DNA of 56,164 bases from contig NZ_VSTH01000132.1 of assembly GCF_008123965.1 (NCBI RefSeq), positions 1 through 56,164 on the forward strand. The letters run 5' to 3'. The notes below the pieces were generated by a model, which ran no database searches, was not told the DNA's origin, and was given only the letters and a program-made list of their open reading frames with translations. This DNA is from Bradyrhizobium hipponense. Lineage in GTDB: Bacteria; Pseudomonadota; Alphaproteobacteria; Rhizobiales; Xanthobacteraceae. Shown here in pieces: positions 1 to 10,130 of the stretch. How positions within the stretch are numbered: the stretch's first letter is position 1; each line of letters begins with the position of its first letter. The position numbers and the translations under genes were made by a program.

Positions 1-10
1 CCCATAGGAT

Positions 11-127
11 CTGAGGTGCGGGGCAGGCGATGCGAACGCATCGCCTGCGGAGCCTCGAAGGATGAACGGCCGAGTTGCAGCCGGGCCGTCACCCTTCGAG
101 GGGCCGCTGAAGAAGCGGCCACCTCAG
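11..127. repeat. Nested palindromic intergenic repeat (family A)
   Basis: The outer arms CTGAGGTG (11-18) and CACCTCAG (120-127) are inverted. Inside them CCTCGAAGG (53-61) pairs with CCTTCGAGG (93-101), and an ACGGCC/GGGCCGT pair lies inside that, so the unit can fold into a long imperfect cruciform or RNA hairpin. Similar CACCTCAGGGTGA/CCTCGAAGG elements are, from memory, common between genes in Bradyrhizobium. There is no sign of coding. It may end transcripts or be a non-autonomous mobile repeat; this is not shown by the sequence. Confidence 0.6.
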
Positions 128-163
128 GGTGACGGTGATGAAGCGGAGTGAGCCAGCCACCTC

Positions 164-241
164 GTCATTGCGAGCGCAGCGAAGCAATCAAGAATCCCTC
201 CGCGGAAAGACTCTGGATTGCTTCGCTGCGCTCGCAATGAC
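164..241. repeat. Palindromic repeat with perfect 26-bp arms (family B)
   Basis: The arm at 164-189 (starting GTCATTGCGAGCGC) is the exact reverse complement of the arm at 216-241, with a 26-nt loop. The short reading frame that runs over it is a translation of the repeat and not a gene. A half copy of the same arm lies at about 7697-7720, next to a gene remnant, which suggests a dispersed element. Confidence 0.7.
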
Positions 242-461
242 GATGTGGAGACAGGAGGGCAATCCAGGACCACGTCTGGACTCCGCTAAAGTCGGCAGCC
301 GGCTTTCAATACGGAGCTGTCGGAATTTGAGTTTCTGCTACCGAACAAGAAGCTGAGTTAGTCATATTTGGCGTTCTCTTGTCATTGTATCGAAGGGAAT
401 TCTCATGCTGGATTGGAAAAAATGCTGCGTTCATGACCCACAACGGACACGCCCTCCGTCC
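242..461. other. Intergenic, downstream of the ABC importer operon
   Basis: No convincing coding frame, RNA gene or strong terminator was seen between the repeat and the end of the last ABC ATPase gene. A plus-strand frame starting at 405 has no recognisable protein features and runs antisense to the ATPase, so it is treated as noise. Confidence 0.5.
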
Positions 462-1521
<1,060 letters not shown>

Positions 1522-1529
<8 letters not shown>

Positions 1530-2502
1530 GGTGATGACACCTGACCAGACCGCCGGCTCCCAGCCATGTCGTCTCCGGCGCGGTGGTCCGGCAAATATCG
1601 GTCGCATGCGCGCAACGCGGATTGAACCGGCAACCGGCCGGGAAATCCGTGATCGCCGGCACCACGCCCGCGATCTCCGTGAGCCGGGTGCGTCCAAGTG
1701 CCGCCCTGCTCCCCAGCCGCGGCAGCGAATCGACGAGCCCTTGCGTGTAGGGGTGCGAGGGCGCCCGGAAGATATCGGCCGAGCCGCGCTCCTCGACAAT
1801 GCGGCCAGCATACATCACGGCGACACGGCGGCAGACATTGGCGACCAGGCCGAGATCGTGGCTGATCATCAGAACAGCTGTTCCTCGCTCGGCGCATAAA
1901 TTCCGCATCAGCTCGATGATCTCGGCCTGCACGGTCACGTCGAGCGCGGTGGTCGGCTCGTCCGCGATCAGAAGATCCGGACCGCATGCGAGTGCGATGG
2001 CGATCATCACGCGTTGACGCATGCCGCCCGACAGCTGGTGCGGGTAATCCTTGACGCGCCGCTCGGGTGCGGGGACGCGGACGCTGGCCAGCGCCTCGAC
2101 CGCCATCTCGTCGGCTTCCCGCCAGCTTTTTCCCTTGTGCAGCACGAACATCTCGGCAATCTGCCGGCCCACGGGAGAGACCGGGTTCAGCGCCGTCATC
2201 GGCTCCTGAAAGATCATGGCAATGCGATCGCCGCGCAGCGCCCGCTGCCTGGCGGCTGGAAGGTTCTGGATCTCCCGCCCCTCGAATCGGATGGTGCCGC
2301 CGCCGATCGACAACGGCTGCCGCAACAGGCCGATTAGAGCGAGCGCCGTAATGCTCTTGCCGCAGCCGGATTCGCCGACCAGGCCGAACGTCTCGCCGCG
2401 ATCGATCCGGAACGAAACGCCCTCGACAGCGGCAACCCGGCGTGATCCGTGGTTGAGATCGATGCGCAGGTCCTCGACTTCGATCAGCGGCGAGCCCGTC
2501 AT
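1522..2502 (-). CDS. Oligo/dipeptide-type ABC transporter ATPase (DppD/OppD family)
   Basis: Second nucleotide-binding subunit of the importer, 326 residues. It shows Walker A GESGCGKS at residues 43-50, Q-loop FQEPMTALNP, signature LSGGMRQRVMIAIAL, Walker B LLIADEPTTALD and H-loop ISHDLG, then the C-terminal CRFNPRCAHA segment with conserved cysteines found in OppD/DppD. The start ATG at 2502 overlaps the stop of the upstream permease in an ATGA arrangement, and its own stop overlaps the next ATPase, so translation of these genes is probably coupled. It pairs with the downstream ATPase to form the heterodimer. Confidence 0.94.
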
Positions 2503-3320
2503 ATGCGCCGGCTCCGCGATTGTGGATCGAGAATGTCACGCAGTCCATCGCCGAGCAGATTGAGACCGAGCACCGTCAGGAAGATGGCGAGGCCAGGAAA
2601 AACCGAGAGCCACGGCGCCGTCGTGATCTGCTCGCGCGCCTCCGACAGCATGCTGCCCCAGCTTGGAAAAGGCGGGCGAACGCCGAGGCCGAGGAACGAA
2701 AGCGCGGCCTCGGACAAGACCGCGCTGCCCATGCCCAGCGTGCCGATGACGATGATGGGGCCTAGCATGTTCGGCAGCAGCTGCGAGATCATGATACGCA
2801 AATCACCGTAGCCCAGCACTCTTGCGGCCTGCACATAGCCTTGGCTCCTAAGCGAAAGCGCCGATGCCCGTGCTAGCCGGCACGTGAACGACCAATTGGT
2901 CAATCCGAGCGCTATCAGAAGGCTGGTCAGGCCCGGCCCAAGCACCGCCATGATGGCGAGCGCGAAGATCAGCGAGGGGATCGCGAGCATGAGATTGGTC
3001 AGCCCGTTGACGAAATCGTCCCACCAGCCGCCCCAATAGCCGGCGCTCAGGCCCAACGCTACGCCGATGACGCTATTGATGAGCTGCGAGACGATGCCGA
3101 CCGTCAGCGAGATGCGCGCGCCGTAGACGACGCGGGAATAGATGTCACGGCCCTGCGCGTCGGTGCCGAACCACCAGGTCCAGCTCGGGGCCTCCTCTGC
3201 ATTCATCAGGTTGGCGTCCAGGACGGGATCCGTGTGCGCCAGCCAGGGCGCGAGCAGGCCGACGACAATCGCAAGCGCGAACAAGGCACCGCCGATGATG
3301 AGATTGGCTCTCAGCTTCAT
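2499..3320 (-). CDS. ABC transporter permease (DppC/OppC family)
   Basis: Inner-membrane permease, 273 residues, with an N-terminal membrane segment (IIGGALFALAIVVGLLAPWL) followed by a periplasmic stretch TDPVLDANLMN and the characteristic GTDAQGRDIYSRVVYGARIS motif of the OppC N-terminal domain. The BPD_transp_1 domain carries five further hydrophobic segments and an EAA-type loop around EAALSFLGLGVRPPFPSWG, which contacts the ATPases. The start overlaps the stop of the upstream permease by 4 nt (ATGA). It forms the translocation channel with the DppB-like subunit. Confidence 0.93.
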   Translation of the reverse strand: MKLRANLIIGGALFALAIVVGLLAPWLAHTDPVLDANLMNAEEAPSWTWWFGTDAQGRDIYSRVVYGARISLTVGIVSQLINSVIGVALGLSAGYWGGWWDDFVNGLTNLMLAIPSLIFALAIMAVLGPGLTSLLIALGLTNWSFTCRLARASALSLRSQGYVQAARVLGYGDLRIMISQLLPNMLGPIIVIGTLGMGSAVLSEAALSFLGLGVRPPFPSWGSMLSEAREQITTAPWLSVFPGLAIFLTVLGLNLLGDGLRDILDPQSRSRRI

Positions 3321-4246
3321 GCGTATCTGATCCTGGGATCGATCACGCCGTAGAGCAGGTCAATCAGCAGGTTGATCGCGAGAAAGAACAGCACCACCAC
3401 CAGAATGGAGCCCTGGACGGCCGGAATGTCGCGCTGCAGGACACTGTCGACGAGCAGCGAGCCGATGCCCGGCCACGAGAACAATTTCTCGACGACGACC
3501 GCCTGTCCCATCAACGCGCCGAATTGCAGGCCGATTGTCGTGAGAATCAGCACAGCCGCGTTGCGCATCACGTGCCACTTCACGACCCGGGTCTCGCTCA
3601 TGCCCTTCGAGCGCGCAGTGCGGACGAAATCGGCGGTCATGATCTCGAGGACCGCGGCGCGCGTCGTCCGGGCCAGCAGCGCCATCGGCGAGACGCCGAG
3701 GGTCACGGCCGGCAGGATCAGATATTTGCCTCCCCCATCGCCGTAGCCAAAACTCGGCAGCCAGCCGAGCTTCAACGCGAACAGGTACATCAACAGCAGT
3801 CCGAGCCAGAACTTGGCCATTGAAAGGCCCGACACCGCCAAGACCATCGAGGCCGTATCGACGATGCTGCCCGGCCGCAATGCAGCGACGAAGCCGAGCG
3901 GCACGCCGACCACAATCGCAAACGCCATGGCGGCGAATATCAGTTGCAGCGTTGGCCAGGTCCGTTTGGCGATCATGGCCGTGACCGGCTCGCGCGTGCG
4001 GAACGAGGTGCCGAAATCACCGGTCGCGAGCTTGGCGATGTAGGAGCCGAAGCGGACGTAGACGGGTTCGTCGAGGCCGAGCTGCTTCTTCATACGCGCC
4101 TCGACCTGCGGATCGACATCGTCGCTCATGGTCGATGCGATGCTGCCGGGAACGACGCCGAACAGCACGAACACCAGCAGCACGACAGCGAGCACGGTCG
4201 GAATGGTCTGCAGGATACGGCGGATCAGGAAGGAGAGCATCGGCAT
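3317..4246 (-). CDS. ABC transporter permease (DppB/OppB family)
   Basis: Inner-membrane permease, 309 residues. It begins with the typical LIRRILQTIPTVLAVVLLVF first helix, has the conserved family segment RMKKQLGLDEPVYVRFGSYI, and ends with the last-helix signature YGVIDPRIRY. About six membrane helices. ATG at 4246 is preceded by AGAGGAA; a second ATG six nt further in is also possible. The ribosome-binding site lies directly after a strong hairpin at 4256-4286, which may set the ratio between this subunit and the binding protein. Confidence 0.93.
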   Translation of the reverse strand: MPMLSFLIRRILQTIPTVLAVVLLVFVLFGVVPGSIASTMSDDVDPQVEARMKKQLGLDEPVYVRFGSYIAKLATGDFGTSFRTREPVTAMIAKRTWPTLQLIFAAMAFAIVVGVPLGFVAALRPGSIVDTASMVLAVSGLSMAKFWLGLLLMYLFALKLGWLPSFGYGDGGGKYLILPAVTLGVSPMALLARTTRAAVLEIMTADFVRTARSKGMSETRVVKWHVMRNAAVLILTTIGLQFGALMGQAVVVEKLFSWPGIGSLLVDSVLQRDIPAVQGSILVVVLFFLAINLLIDLLYGVIDPRIRYA

Positions 4247-4255
4247 CGTTCCTCT

Positions 4256-4286
4256 CTCCCTCCATCGTTTGCCACGATGGAGGGAG
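4256..4286 (-). promoter_or_regulatory. Intercistronic hairpin between binding-protein and permease genes
   Basis: Arms 4256-4268 and 4274-4286 are perfectly complementary (13 bp) around the loop TTGCC. In the minus-strand transcript the hairpin sits 14 nt after the stop of the binding-protein gene and just before the Shine-Dalgarno of the permease gene. There is no clean U-tract, so it looks like a partial terminator or an RNA-stabilising element. Such hairpins are known downstream of periplasmic binding-protein genes, where they let the binding protein be made in excess; that role here is inferred. Confidence 0.65.
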
Positions 4287-4300
4287 CGCGAGAGCGCGTG

Positions 4301-5890
4301 TCACTTCGCGGGCGAGGTTTCGTCGACCCAGAGGTCTTCGACGTTCTGGTGGGTCAGTTCCGTCGCGTTCAACTGAATCCCCTTGAGCCACGGCTGCACC
4401 GCCATGACCGCCTTGTTGTAGTTGAAGAACCAGACCGGCGCCTCCTCGTAAAGCAGGGCATTGGCCTTTTGCAGCAGCTGGCCGCGCTTGGCGGCATCGT
4501 CGGCCTGCCCGGCCTCATCGACCAGCTTGTCGAACTCGGCATTTTTGAAGTTCATGTAGTTGCAGGCCGATGGCGGCGTCGAGGAGTGGAAGCATTTCAG
4601 CGCCGCCTGGGGATCCGGGCCGCTCGCCTGGGAATAGACGAAGGCCTGGTAGTCGCCGGTGCGAACTACCTCCGCCAGCACGGCTGTCTCGACCTGCTTG
4701 ACCTTTGCCTTGATGCCCACCCTGTCCAGCATCGGGATCACGGCCGTGACGATCGGCAGGCCCCAGCTTTCATTCTGGCTCGTCGTCCATTCGAATTCGA
4801 AGCCGGTGGGATAGCCGGCGTCCGCGAGCAACTGCTTGGCCTTGGCGGGATCGAAGGCGTAAGGCTTCATGGTCTTGTCGTAGAGCGGAGAGGTCAGCGG
4901 CAGCCAGCTGGTGGCGCGATAGGCCTTACCCTTGACCAATTTGTTGATGATCAAATCGGTATCGATGGCATAGTTGATCGCCTGCCGGACGCGCTTGTCG
5001 GCGAACGGCTTGAAAGCGGGATTCATCCCCATGTAGCGCGTGAAGACCTCGGCGACCTCGACGATGGTGCCCTTGAGGTCGGCGTCGGCCTGATAGGCGA
5101 CATACTGCGCCGGCCCCAGCACCGAGGTGTCGATCTCCTTGTTGCGGAAGGCGACATCGCGTGCCGCGGCTTCGCCCATGACCGACACGATGAGCTTGTC
5201 GGCGTAGGGCTTGCCGGGCTTGTAGAACCGGTCCCACCGCTCCAGGACGATGCGCGATCCCGGCACGTGCTCGACGAATTTGAAGGGCCCAAGGCCGATC
5301 GGCTTCTGGATGAAGCTCTCCTTTGCGGCCTCGTCGGCGGGATAGATCGACGTCAGGGCGTTCCAGAAATAGAAACCCGGATCGACCTTCTCGGTCAGCT
5401 TCATTTCGAGCGTGAAGTCATCGATTTTCTTCAGGCCGGAAATTTCCTTGGCCTGGCCCTTCTCGACCGCGGCCGCGCCCTCGATGATGCGGACATAGCG
5501 CGCGCCGGGATAGGCCTTGGTGCCGTCCATGATGCGGTTGTAGGACCAGATGATGTCGTCGGCCGTCATCTTGCGGCCATTGTGGAAGTAAGCGTCGTCG
5601 CGCAGCTTGAAGGTGTGAACGAGACCTCCGCCCGAGACCAAAACCTCCTTGGCAAGCTCCAGAACCGGCTTGCCCTGAGCGGAGTCCCAAATGTAGAGCG
5701 ACCGATGCAGACCCTTGGCGTAGATCTCGTCCTGGGCGCGCTGGGTCGTATGAATGTCCAAACTTGTGAAACTTGAACCATAAGGCGCCGTCATCCGGAT
5801 GGTTCCACCCTTGCGCGGCGTCTGGGCCTCCGCCGTAGCCGCGAGCGCCAGCCCCAACCCAGCGACGATCGCCATCATCCTGAACATCAT
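4301..5890 (-). CDS. Periplasmic solute-binding protein of peptide/nickel-type ABC importer (SBP family 5)
   Basis: Extracytoplasmic receptor of the importer, 529 residues. A signal peptide (MMFRMMAIVAGLGLALAATAEA) is cut near AEAQ. The mature part starts KGGTIRM and carries the SBP_bac_5 features HTFKLRDDAYFHNGRKMTAD and DIIWSYNR, with later VRQAINYAID and AKQLLADAGYPTGFEF. ATG 5890 is used because further upstream the frame runs through a palindromic repeat with no protein character. It is first in the operon and separated from the permeases by the hairpin at 4256-4286. Peptides, opines, glutathione-type or similar compounds are all possible ligands; the sequence does not decide. Confidence 0.92.
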   Translation of the reverse strand: MMFRMMAIVAGLGLALAATAEAQTPRKGGTIRMTAPYGSSFTSLDIHTTQRAQDEIYAKGLHRSLYIWDSAQGKPVLELAKEVLVSGGGLVHTFKLRDDAYFHNGRKMTADDIIWSYNRIMDGTKAYPGARYVRIIEGAAAVEKGQAKEISGLKKIDDFTLEMKLTEKVDPGFYFWNALTSIYPADEAAKESFIQKPIGLGPFKFVEHVPGSRIVLERWDRFYKPGKPYADKLIVSVMGEAAARDVAFRNKEIDTSVLGPAQYVAYQADADLKGTIVEVAEVFTRYMGMNPAFKPFADKRVRQAINYAIDTDLIINKLVKGKAYRATSWLPLTSPLYDKTMKPYAFDPAKAKQLLADAGYPTGFEFEWTTSQNESWGLPIVTAVIPMLDRVGIKAKVKQVETAVLAEVVRTGDYQAFVYSQASGPDPQAALKCFHSSTPPSACNYMNFKNAEFDKLVDEAGQADDAAKRGQLLQKANALLYEEAPVWFFNYNKAVMAVQPWLKGIQLNATELTHQNVEDLWVDETSPAK

Positions 5891-6004
5891 GGTCCCTCCG
5901 ACAATGCAGGCATGTTCCGATTTGGCGAGTTGACCATTCGTAGTGTGTCGAATGCAAGCACCTTCAATGCCAGGGCTATCGCATATGAAGGTCCGCAAGA
6001 GGTC

Positions 6005-6088
6005 GTCATGCCCGGGCTTGTCCCGGGCATCAACGTTCTTTGGGCTGCGCGGCAAGGCGTGGATGGCCGGGACGAGCCCGGCCATGAC
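6005..6088. repeat. Palindromic repeat in the 5891-6221 intergenic region (family C)
   Basis: The arm at 6005-6030 (GTCATGCCCGGGCTTGTCCC...) is an imperfect inverted copy of 6063-6088 (ending CCCGGCCATGAC). Reading through it gives the MAGLVPAIHAL and ARDKPGHDD type of peptide that marks a very common repeat in rhizobial genomes. The rest of 5891-6221 should hold the promoter of the binding-protein gene, but no clear -35/-10 could be picked. Confidence 0.65.
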
Positions 6089-6221
6089 GCTGTGGAGACC
6101 GTCGGTTTCCCTTGCGCACACTTCATAGGCGATCTCTGCTTTGAGCGATATGCGATCTCCTTTGAGCGGGTGACGTATGCGAGAGCAGCGCTCGGGCTCC
6201 GCCGATTTGTGAGAACGCCTG

Positions 6222-7514
6222 CTAGCCAGTCGCGAACTCCGGCTGCCAGTCTCGCAATCTTCGCGCTGCACCGGTGACGTCGGCGATGGCGGGAAACGCC
6301 CCCGCCTCTACCATCATCGCCCGCGCCAGCCTCACGGCGCGGGCCTCGCAGGCCGCTCGCCTCCGCGGGTCCTCGATCAGCTCGAAATCGATGTTGTGGG
6401 CGAGGCCGAAGATGCGGCGGATGGTCTTGGCGGCGGCGAAGCCGACGGTGTCGGCGAACAGGCGCTGCATGTAGGCGTGGCGTTCGGCCTCCAGCCGCGC
6501 GGCGCCCTTCTCGCCGGCGAAGAGCGCGGCAGGATAGGCGTCACCGGTGGCTCCAGCACGCCACAGATCGAGGAACTTGCGCGCGAACTCGTTCCATACC
6601 GTTTCCACGGTCTCCAGCACCCAGCCCTCGAACGCGTGCCGCTCGCCCGGCGAGCGCTCGTGGCCGCTTGACGCGAAATAGGCCATCAGCAGATTGGCCA
6701 GCACCGCGCCGACGTCGAACCCCATCGGGCCGTAGAACGCGAATTCGGGATCGATCACCCGCGTCTGGCTCTCCGTCACCATGATCGAGCCGGTGTGGAG
6801 ATCGCCATGGATCAGCGCCTCCGGGCTCGCCATGAATTTCAGCTTCAGCCGGGAGACCGCGACATGCAGGTCCATGTCATCGCGCAGGCTTGCGGCGAGC
6901 GCGTCGAGGTACGGCGCGGTCCAGCGGTTCTGCTCGGCGATGCGGTAGGGATCGGTGAAGATCAGATCCTCCGTGATCTTGCACAGCGCATGGTTGCCGG
7001 CGAAGGCGGCGATGGCTTTCTTCTTCTCGGCGGCAGAGAGCGCGAGGTCGGAGGTGAGGAACAGCGTCCCCGCCATGAAGGTGGTGATGTCACTGGCGAA
7101 GCGCGGATATTGAGTGCCCGCGACCAGCCCCTTGCGCATGATGATGTGGGGCTCCAGCAGCTCCATCACCGTCAGCGCCAGCGCCTCATTGTGATGCAGC
7201 AGCGCCGGCACGAGGCCGGATGCGAGCTCGGCCTGCTTGGAGAGGGCCAGATACTCGTAATGGGCGCGCGACAGCGGCAACGGCCAGCTCTCGCCGACCA
7301 GACGGACATAGGGCAGCGCCTGCTTCACGGCGACGCCGCCGCTGGCGCCCTTGACGATGAAGACGAGGTTCAGATTGCCGTCGCCGACCTCGGTGATCGA
7401 CCAGGACGCCGGCTCACTGCCGAGCGTTGCCGCCAGCCCCAAGATGCCCGCGAGATAATCCCGCAAGGCCGCCTCATGCAAGATCCGATAGTCCCCCGCC
7501 CGCTCCTCGGCCAT
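6222..7514 (-). CDS. mtnK: S-methyl-5-thioribose kinase
   Basis: Phosphorylates methylthioribose to methylthioribose-1-phosphate, the entry step of the methionine salvage pathway, in the cytoplasm. 430 residues, close to the usual 400-430. The nucleotide-binding loop EVGDGNLNLVFIV is at about residues 42-54, the kinase-like catalytic loop HGDLHTGSI begins near residue 236, and DPEFAFYGPMGFDVG follows, all diagnostic of MTR kinase within the choline/aminoglycoside kinase fold. mtnA is not next to it, so the pathway partner must be elsewhere. It is separated from the DUF1467 gene by a repeat and a gene remnant, so it is probably transcribed alone. Confidence 0.93.
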   Translation of the reverse strand: MAEERAGDYRILHEAALRDYLAGILGLAATLGSEPASWSITEVGDGNLNLVFIVKGASGGVAVKQALPYVRLVGESWPLPLSRAHYEYLALSKQAELASGLVPALLHHNEALALTVMELLEPHIIMRKGLVAGTQYPRFASDITTFMAGTLFLTSDLALSAAEKKKAIAAFAGNHALCKITEDLIFTDPYRIAEQNRWTAPYLDALAASLRDDMDLHVAVSRLKLKFMASPEALIHGDLHTGSIMVTESQTRVIDPEFAFYGPMGFDVGAVLANLLMAYFASSGHERSPGERHAFEGWVLETVETVWNEFARKFLDLWRAGATGDAYPAALFAGEKGAARLEAERHAYMQRLFADTVGFAAAKTIRRIFGLAHNIDFELIEDPRRRAACEARAVRLARAMMVEAGAFPAIADVTGAARRLRDWQPEFATG

Positions 7515-7549
7515 GTCGATCCCATCCCATGCTTGGCATGGCCGGACCG

Positions 7550-7696
7550 TTACTCTCGCTCCAGGAAGCTCGAGCCGATCTCGGCCTTTCTTTTGATCGG
7601 ATCGTAATCACAATAGACGCTGTCCGCCACCAGCGTGTAGCTGGCGCTGACAGTGTATTTATCTGGCTTGACCGAATTGAGCCCGATGACCGAGGT
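7550..7696 (-). pseudogene. Probable C-terminal remnant of a lost gene
   Basis: In one minus-strand frame this stretch reads like real protein (VKPDKYTVSASYTLVADSVY, then YDPIKRKAEIGSSFLERE and TAA at 7550-7552). Upstream of about 7697 the frame runs into half of a family B palindromic repeat and there is no start codon or ribosome-binding site. The simplest reading is the 3' end of a gene cut off by the repeat. No homologue is recognised, and chance coding character in GC-rich DNA is not excluded. Confidence 0.3.
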
Positions 7697-7757
7697 GTGC
7701 GTGCGCTCGCAATGACGAGCTTGGTCAAGAGTCTTCGTCTCTCGTCGGCTCGCACCT

Positions 7758-8033
7758 CTAGAACGGCATCCCCATCAATTTCGACAAGCGTTCGACCGAC
7801 AGATAGCCGGCCTGGTAGGCGATCATGCCGAGGCCATAGACGACCGCGGAGATGATCGTGGTCCAGATCAGCTTGCTTCTCATCCGCGTCAGGATGGGCG
7901 CGCCGGGATCTGTGCCGGGCGCTCCGACGCCATCCTCATGCTGGCTGCGCACGCCGAACGGCAGTGTCAGGAACAACGCGACCCACCAGATGACGAAGTA
8001 GATCGCGAGCGCGGTTGATATCTGGACGGCCAT
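7758..8033 (-). CDS. DUF1467 family small membrane protein
   Basis: 91 residues with two membrane segments: ALAIYFVIWWVALFLTLPFG near the N-terminus and LIWTTIISAVVYGLGMIAYQ near the C-terminus. The middle PFGVRSQHEDG followed by a GAPG-DPGAP stretch is the hallmark of this alphaproteobacterial family, of unknown function. It starts 9 nt after the stop of the epimerase gene and is the last gene of the long nuo-birA-rnj-mce transcript. The same pairing with mce is common in Rhizobiales. Confidence 0.85.
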   Translation of the reverse strand: MAVQISTALAIYFVIWWVALFLTLPFGVRSQHEDGVGAPGTDPGAPILTRMRSKLIWTTIISAVVYGLGMIAYQAGYLSVERLSKLMGMPF

Positions 8034-8042
8034 GGTTCGGCC

Positions 8043-8447
<405 letters not shown>

Positions 8448-8459
8448 GGTTCTCTCCCG

Positions 8460-10130
8460 TTAGACTGTCAGGACATGTACCAGACAGAGAGGCTTTTTGC
8501 CCCAATGTTCGTTGATGACGGCCCGCACCGTGCGGCGGACGGATTCCGCCAGCGCATCCGCATCGCGGCGGCGCGCCTTTGGCAGACCCTCGATGGTGGA
8601 CATCACGGCATCGAAGACGAGCTCGTCAAAGGGCTCGCCCGCCCTGTTCTTCTCGGGGATGCCGACGAGATCGACCTCGGGATCGTCGGCCAACTCGCCC
8701 TGCTCGGTCATGGCAATGGCGACGAAAGCGCAGCCCGAGAACCCCATCCGGCGCCGCTCGACCACCGCGCGCGACTTGGAATCCTCCAGGATCGCGCCGT
8801 CCTTGTAGAGGCGGCCGGAGGGCACTTCACCAATGATGCCGGGATCGCCGGGGCCGAGCTTGATCAGGTCGCCGTTGCGCACCACCAGCACGCGCGGCAC
8901 GCCGGCCGCCCGCGCGAGTTTTGCGTGCTCGTGCAGGTGCAGGGCCTCGCCATGGACGGGGATCAGGAGCTGCGGGCGCACCCAGGCGATCATGTCGCGC
9001 AACTCGTCGCGGCGGGGGTGGCCGGAGACGTGGACCAGATGGGTGCGGTCGGTGATGACCTCGACGCCCTGGAGGATCAGATTGTTGATGATCGAGCCGA
9101 CGGCCTTCTCGTTGCCGGGAATGGTGCGCGAGGAGAAGATGACGCTGTCGCCGCGGTTGAGCGTGATCTCGGGATGGTCGTCATTGGCGATGCGCGCCAG
9201 TGCCGCGCGGGCCTCGCCCTGGCTGCCGGTGCAGAGCGCCAGCACCTTGTCCTGCGGCAGGTGGCCGTAGATGTCGGTCGAGCGGAAACTCTGCACGCCG
9301 TCGAGATAGCCGGTCTCGCGCGCGACCTGTGACACGCGCTCCATGGCGCGGCCGACCACGACGACCTCGCGATCGGCGGCCTTGGCGGCATCGGCAACCG
9401 CCTTGATGCGGGCGACGTTGGAGGCAAAGGTCGTGACCGCGACGCGTCCCTTGGCGGCCTTGACCAGCTCGATGATGGTCTTGGCGACCTCGGCTTCCGA
9501 GGGCGAGCGGCCGTCGCGCACCGCGTTCGTGGAATCGCCGATCAGGGCGAGCACGCCCTGGTCGCCGAGCTCGCGAAGCCGCTTTTCGTCGGTCGGGCGG
9601 CCGATGATCGGGGTCGGGTCGATCTTCCAGTCGCCGGTGTGCAGCACCGTGCCGACCTCGGTGTGGATCGCCAGCGCATGCGATTCCGGAATCGAATGCG
9701 CGACCGGGATGAACTCGACGTTGAACGGGCCGATATCGACGCGCCCGCCCGAGGGCACCACCGTCACCGGGATCTTCGGCGCGTTGCGCTCGGCGGCGCA
9801 TTTGGCCTCGAACAGCGCGGCGCTGAACTGCGTCGCATAGATCGGGCATTTCAGCTTCGGCCAGAGATCGATGATGGCGCCAAAATGGTCCTCATGGGCA
9901 TGGGTCAGCACCAGCCCCATCAGGTTCTTGCGCTCCTTCTCCAGGAAGCTGATGTCGGGCATGATCAGATCGATGCCCGGCAGGTGCTCCTCGTCGCCGA
10001 AGGAGACGCCGAGATCGATCGCCAGCCAGGCGCGCTGCTGGCGGCTGCCGAGGCCGTAGATCGACAGGTTCATGCCGATCTCGCCGACGCCGCCGAGCGG
10101 CGCAAAGACCAATTCGTCAGATTTCGCCAT
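8460..10130 (-). CDS. rnj: Ribonuclease J
   Basis: Metallo-beta-lactamase/beta-CASP ribonuclease with endo- and 5'-3' exonuclease activity in RNA processing. 556 residues, the usual length. The metal site HAHEDH is at residues 77-82 (counting from ATG 10130), with AHSIPES, LHTGDWKID and the C-terminal IPVHGEALHLHEHAKLA loop supplying other ligands. The frame opens one codon earlier with GTG, but ATG at 10130 overlaps the birA stop as TGATG and is preferred. Many alphaproteobacteria have RNase J alongside RNase E. Co-transcription with complex I genes is suggested by 1-nt spacing. Confidence 0.94.
   Translation of the reverse strand: MAKSDELVFAPLGGVGEIGMNLSIYGLGSRQQRAWLAIDLGVSFGDEEHLPGIDLIMPDISFLEKERKNLMGLVLTHAHEDHFGAIIDLWPKLKCPIYATQFSAALFEAKCAAERNAPKIPVTVVPSGGRVDIGPFNVEFIPVAHSIPESHALAIHTEVGTVLHTGDWKIDPTPIIGRPTDEKRLRELGDQGVLALIGDSTNAVRDGRSPSEAEVAKTIIELVKAAKGRVAVTTFASNVARIKAVADAAKAADREVVVVGRAMERVSQVARETGYLDGVQSFRSTDIYGHLPQDKVLALCTGSQGEARAALARIANDDHPEITLNRGDSVIFSSRTIPGNEKAVGSIINNLILQGVEVITDRTHLVHVSGHPRRDELRDMIAWVRPQLLIPVHGEALHLHEHAKLARAAGVPRVLVVRNGDLIKLGPGDPGIIGEVPSGRLYKDGAILEDSKSRAVVERRRMGFSGCAFVAIAMTEQGELADDPEVDLVGIPEKNRAGEPFDELVFDAVMSTIEGLPKARRRDADALAESVRRTVRAVINEHWGKKPLCLVHVLTV

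Noticed and set aside
129..356. Short plus-strand frame in the left intergenic region
   Set aside because: It is the translation of palindromic repeat B; no ribosome site.
3944..5776. 610-codon plus-strand open frame
   Set aside because: Runs antisense to the permease and binding-protein genes; composition is the usual mirror of GC-rich coding sequence, with no domain character.
5891..6271. N-terminal extension of the binding protein to 656 residues
   Set aside because: The added part is a translation of palindromic repeat C, and the signal peptide begins at 5890.
7474..7755. 93-codon minus-strand frame between mtnK and DUF1467
   Set aside because: Overlaps mtnK, and the protein-like reading is in a different frame (the remnant at 7550-7696).
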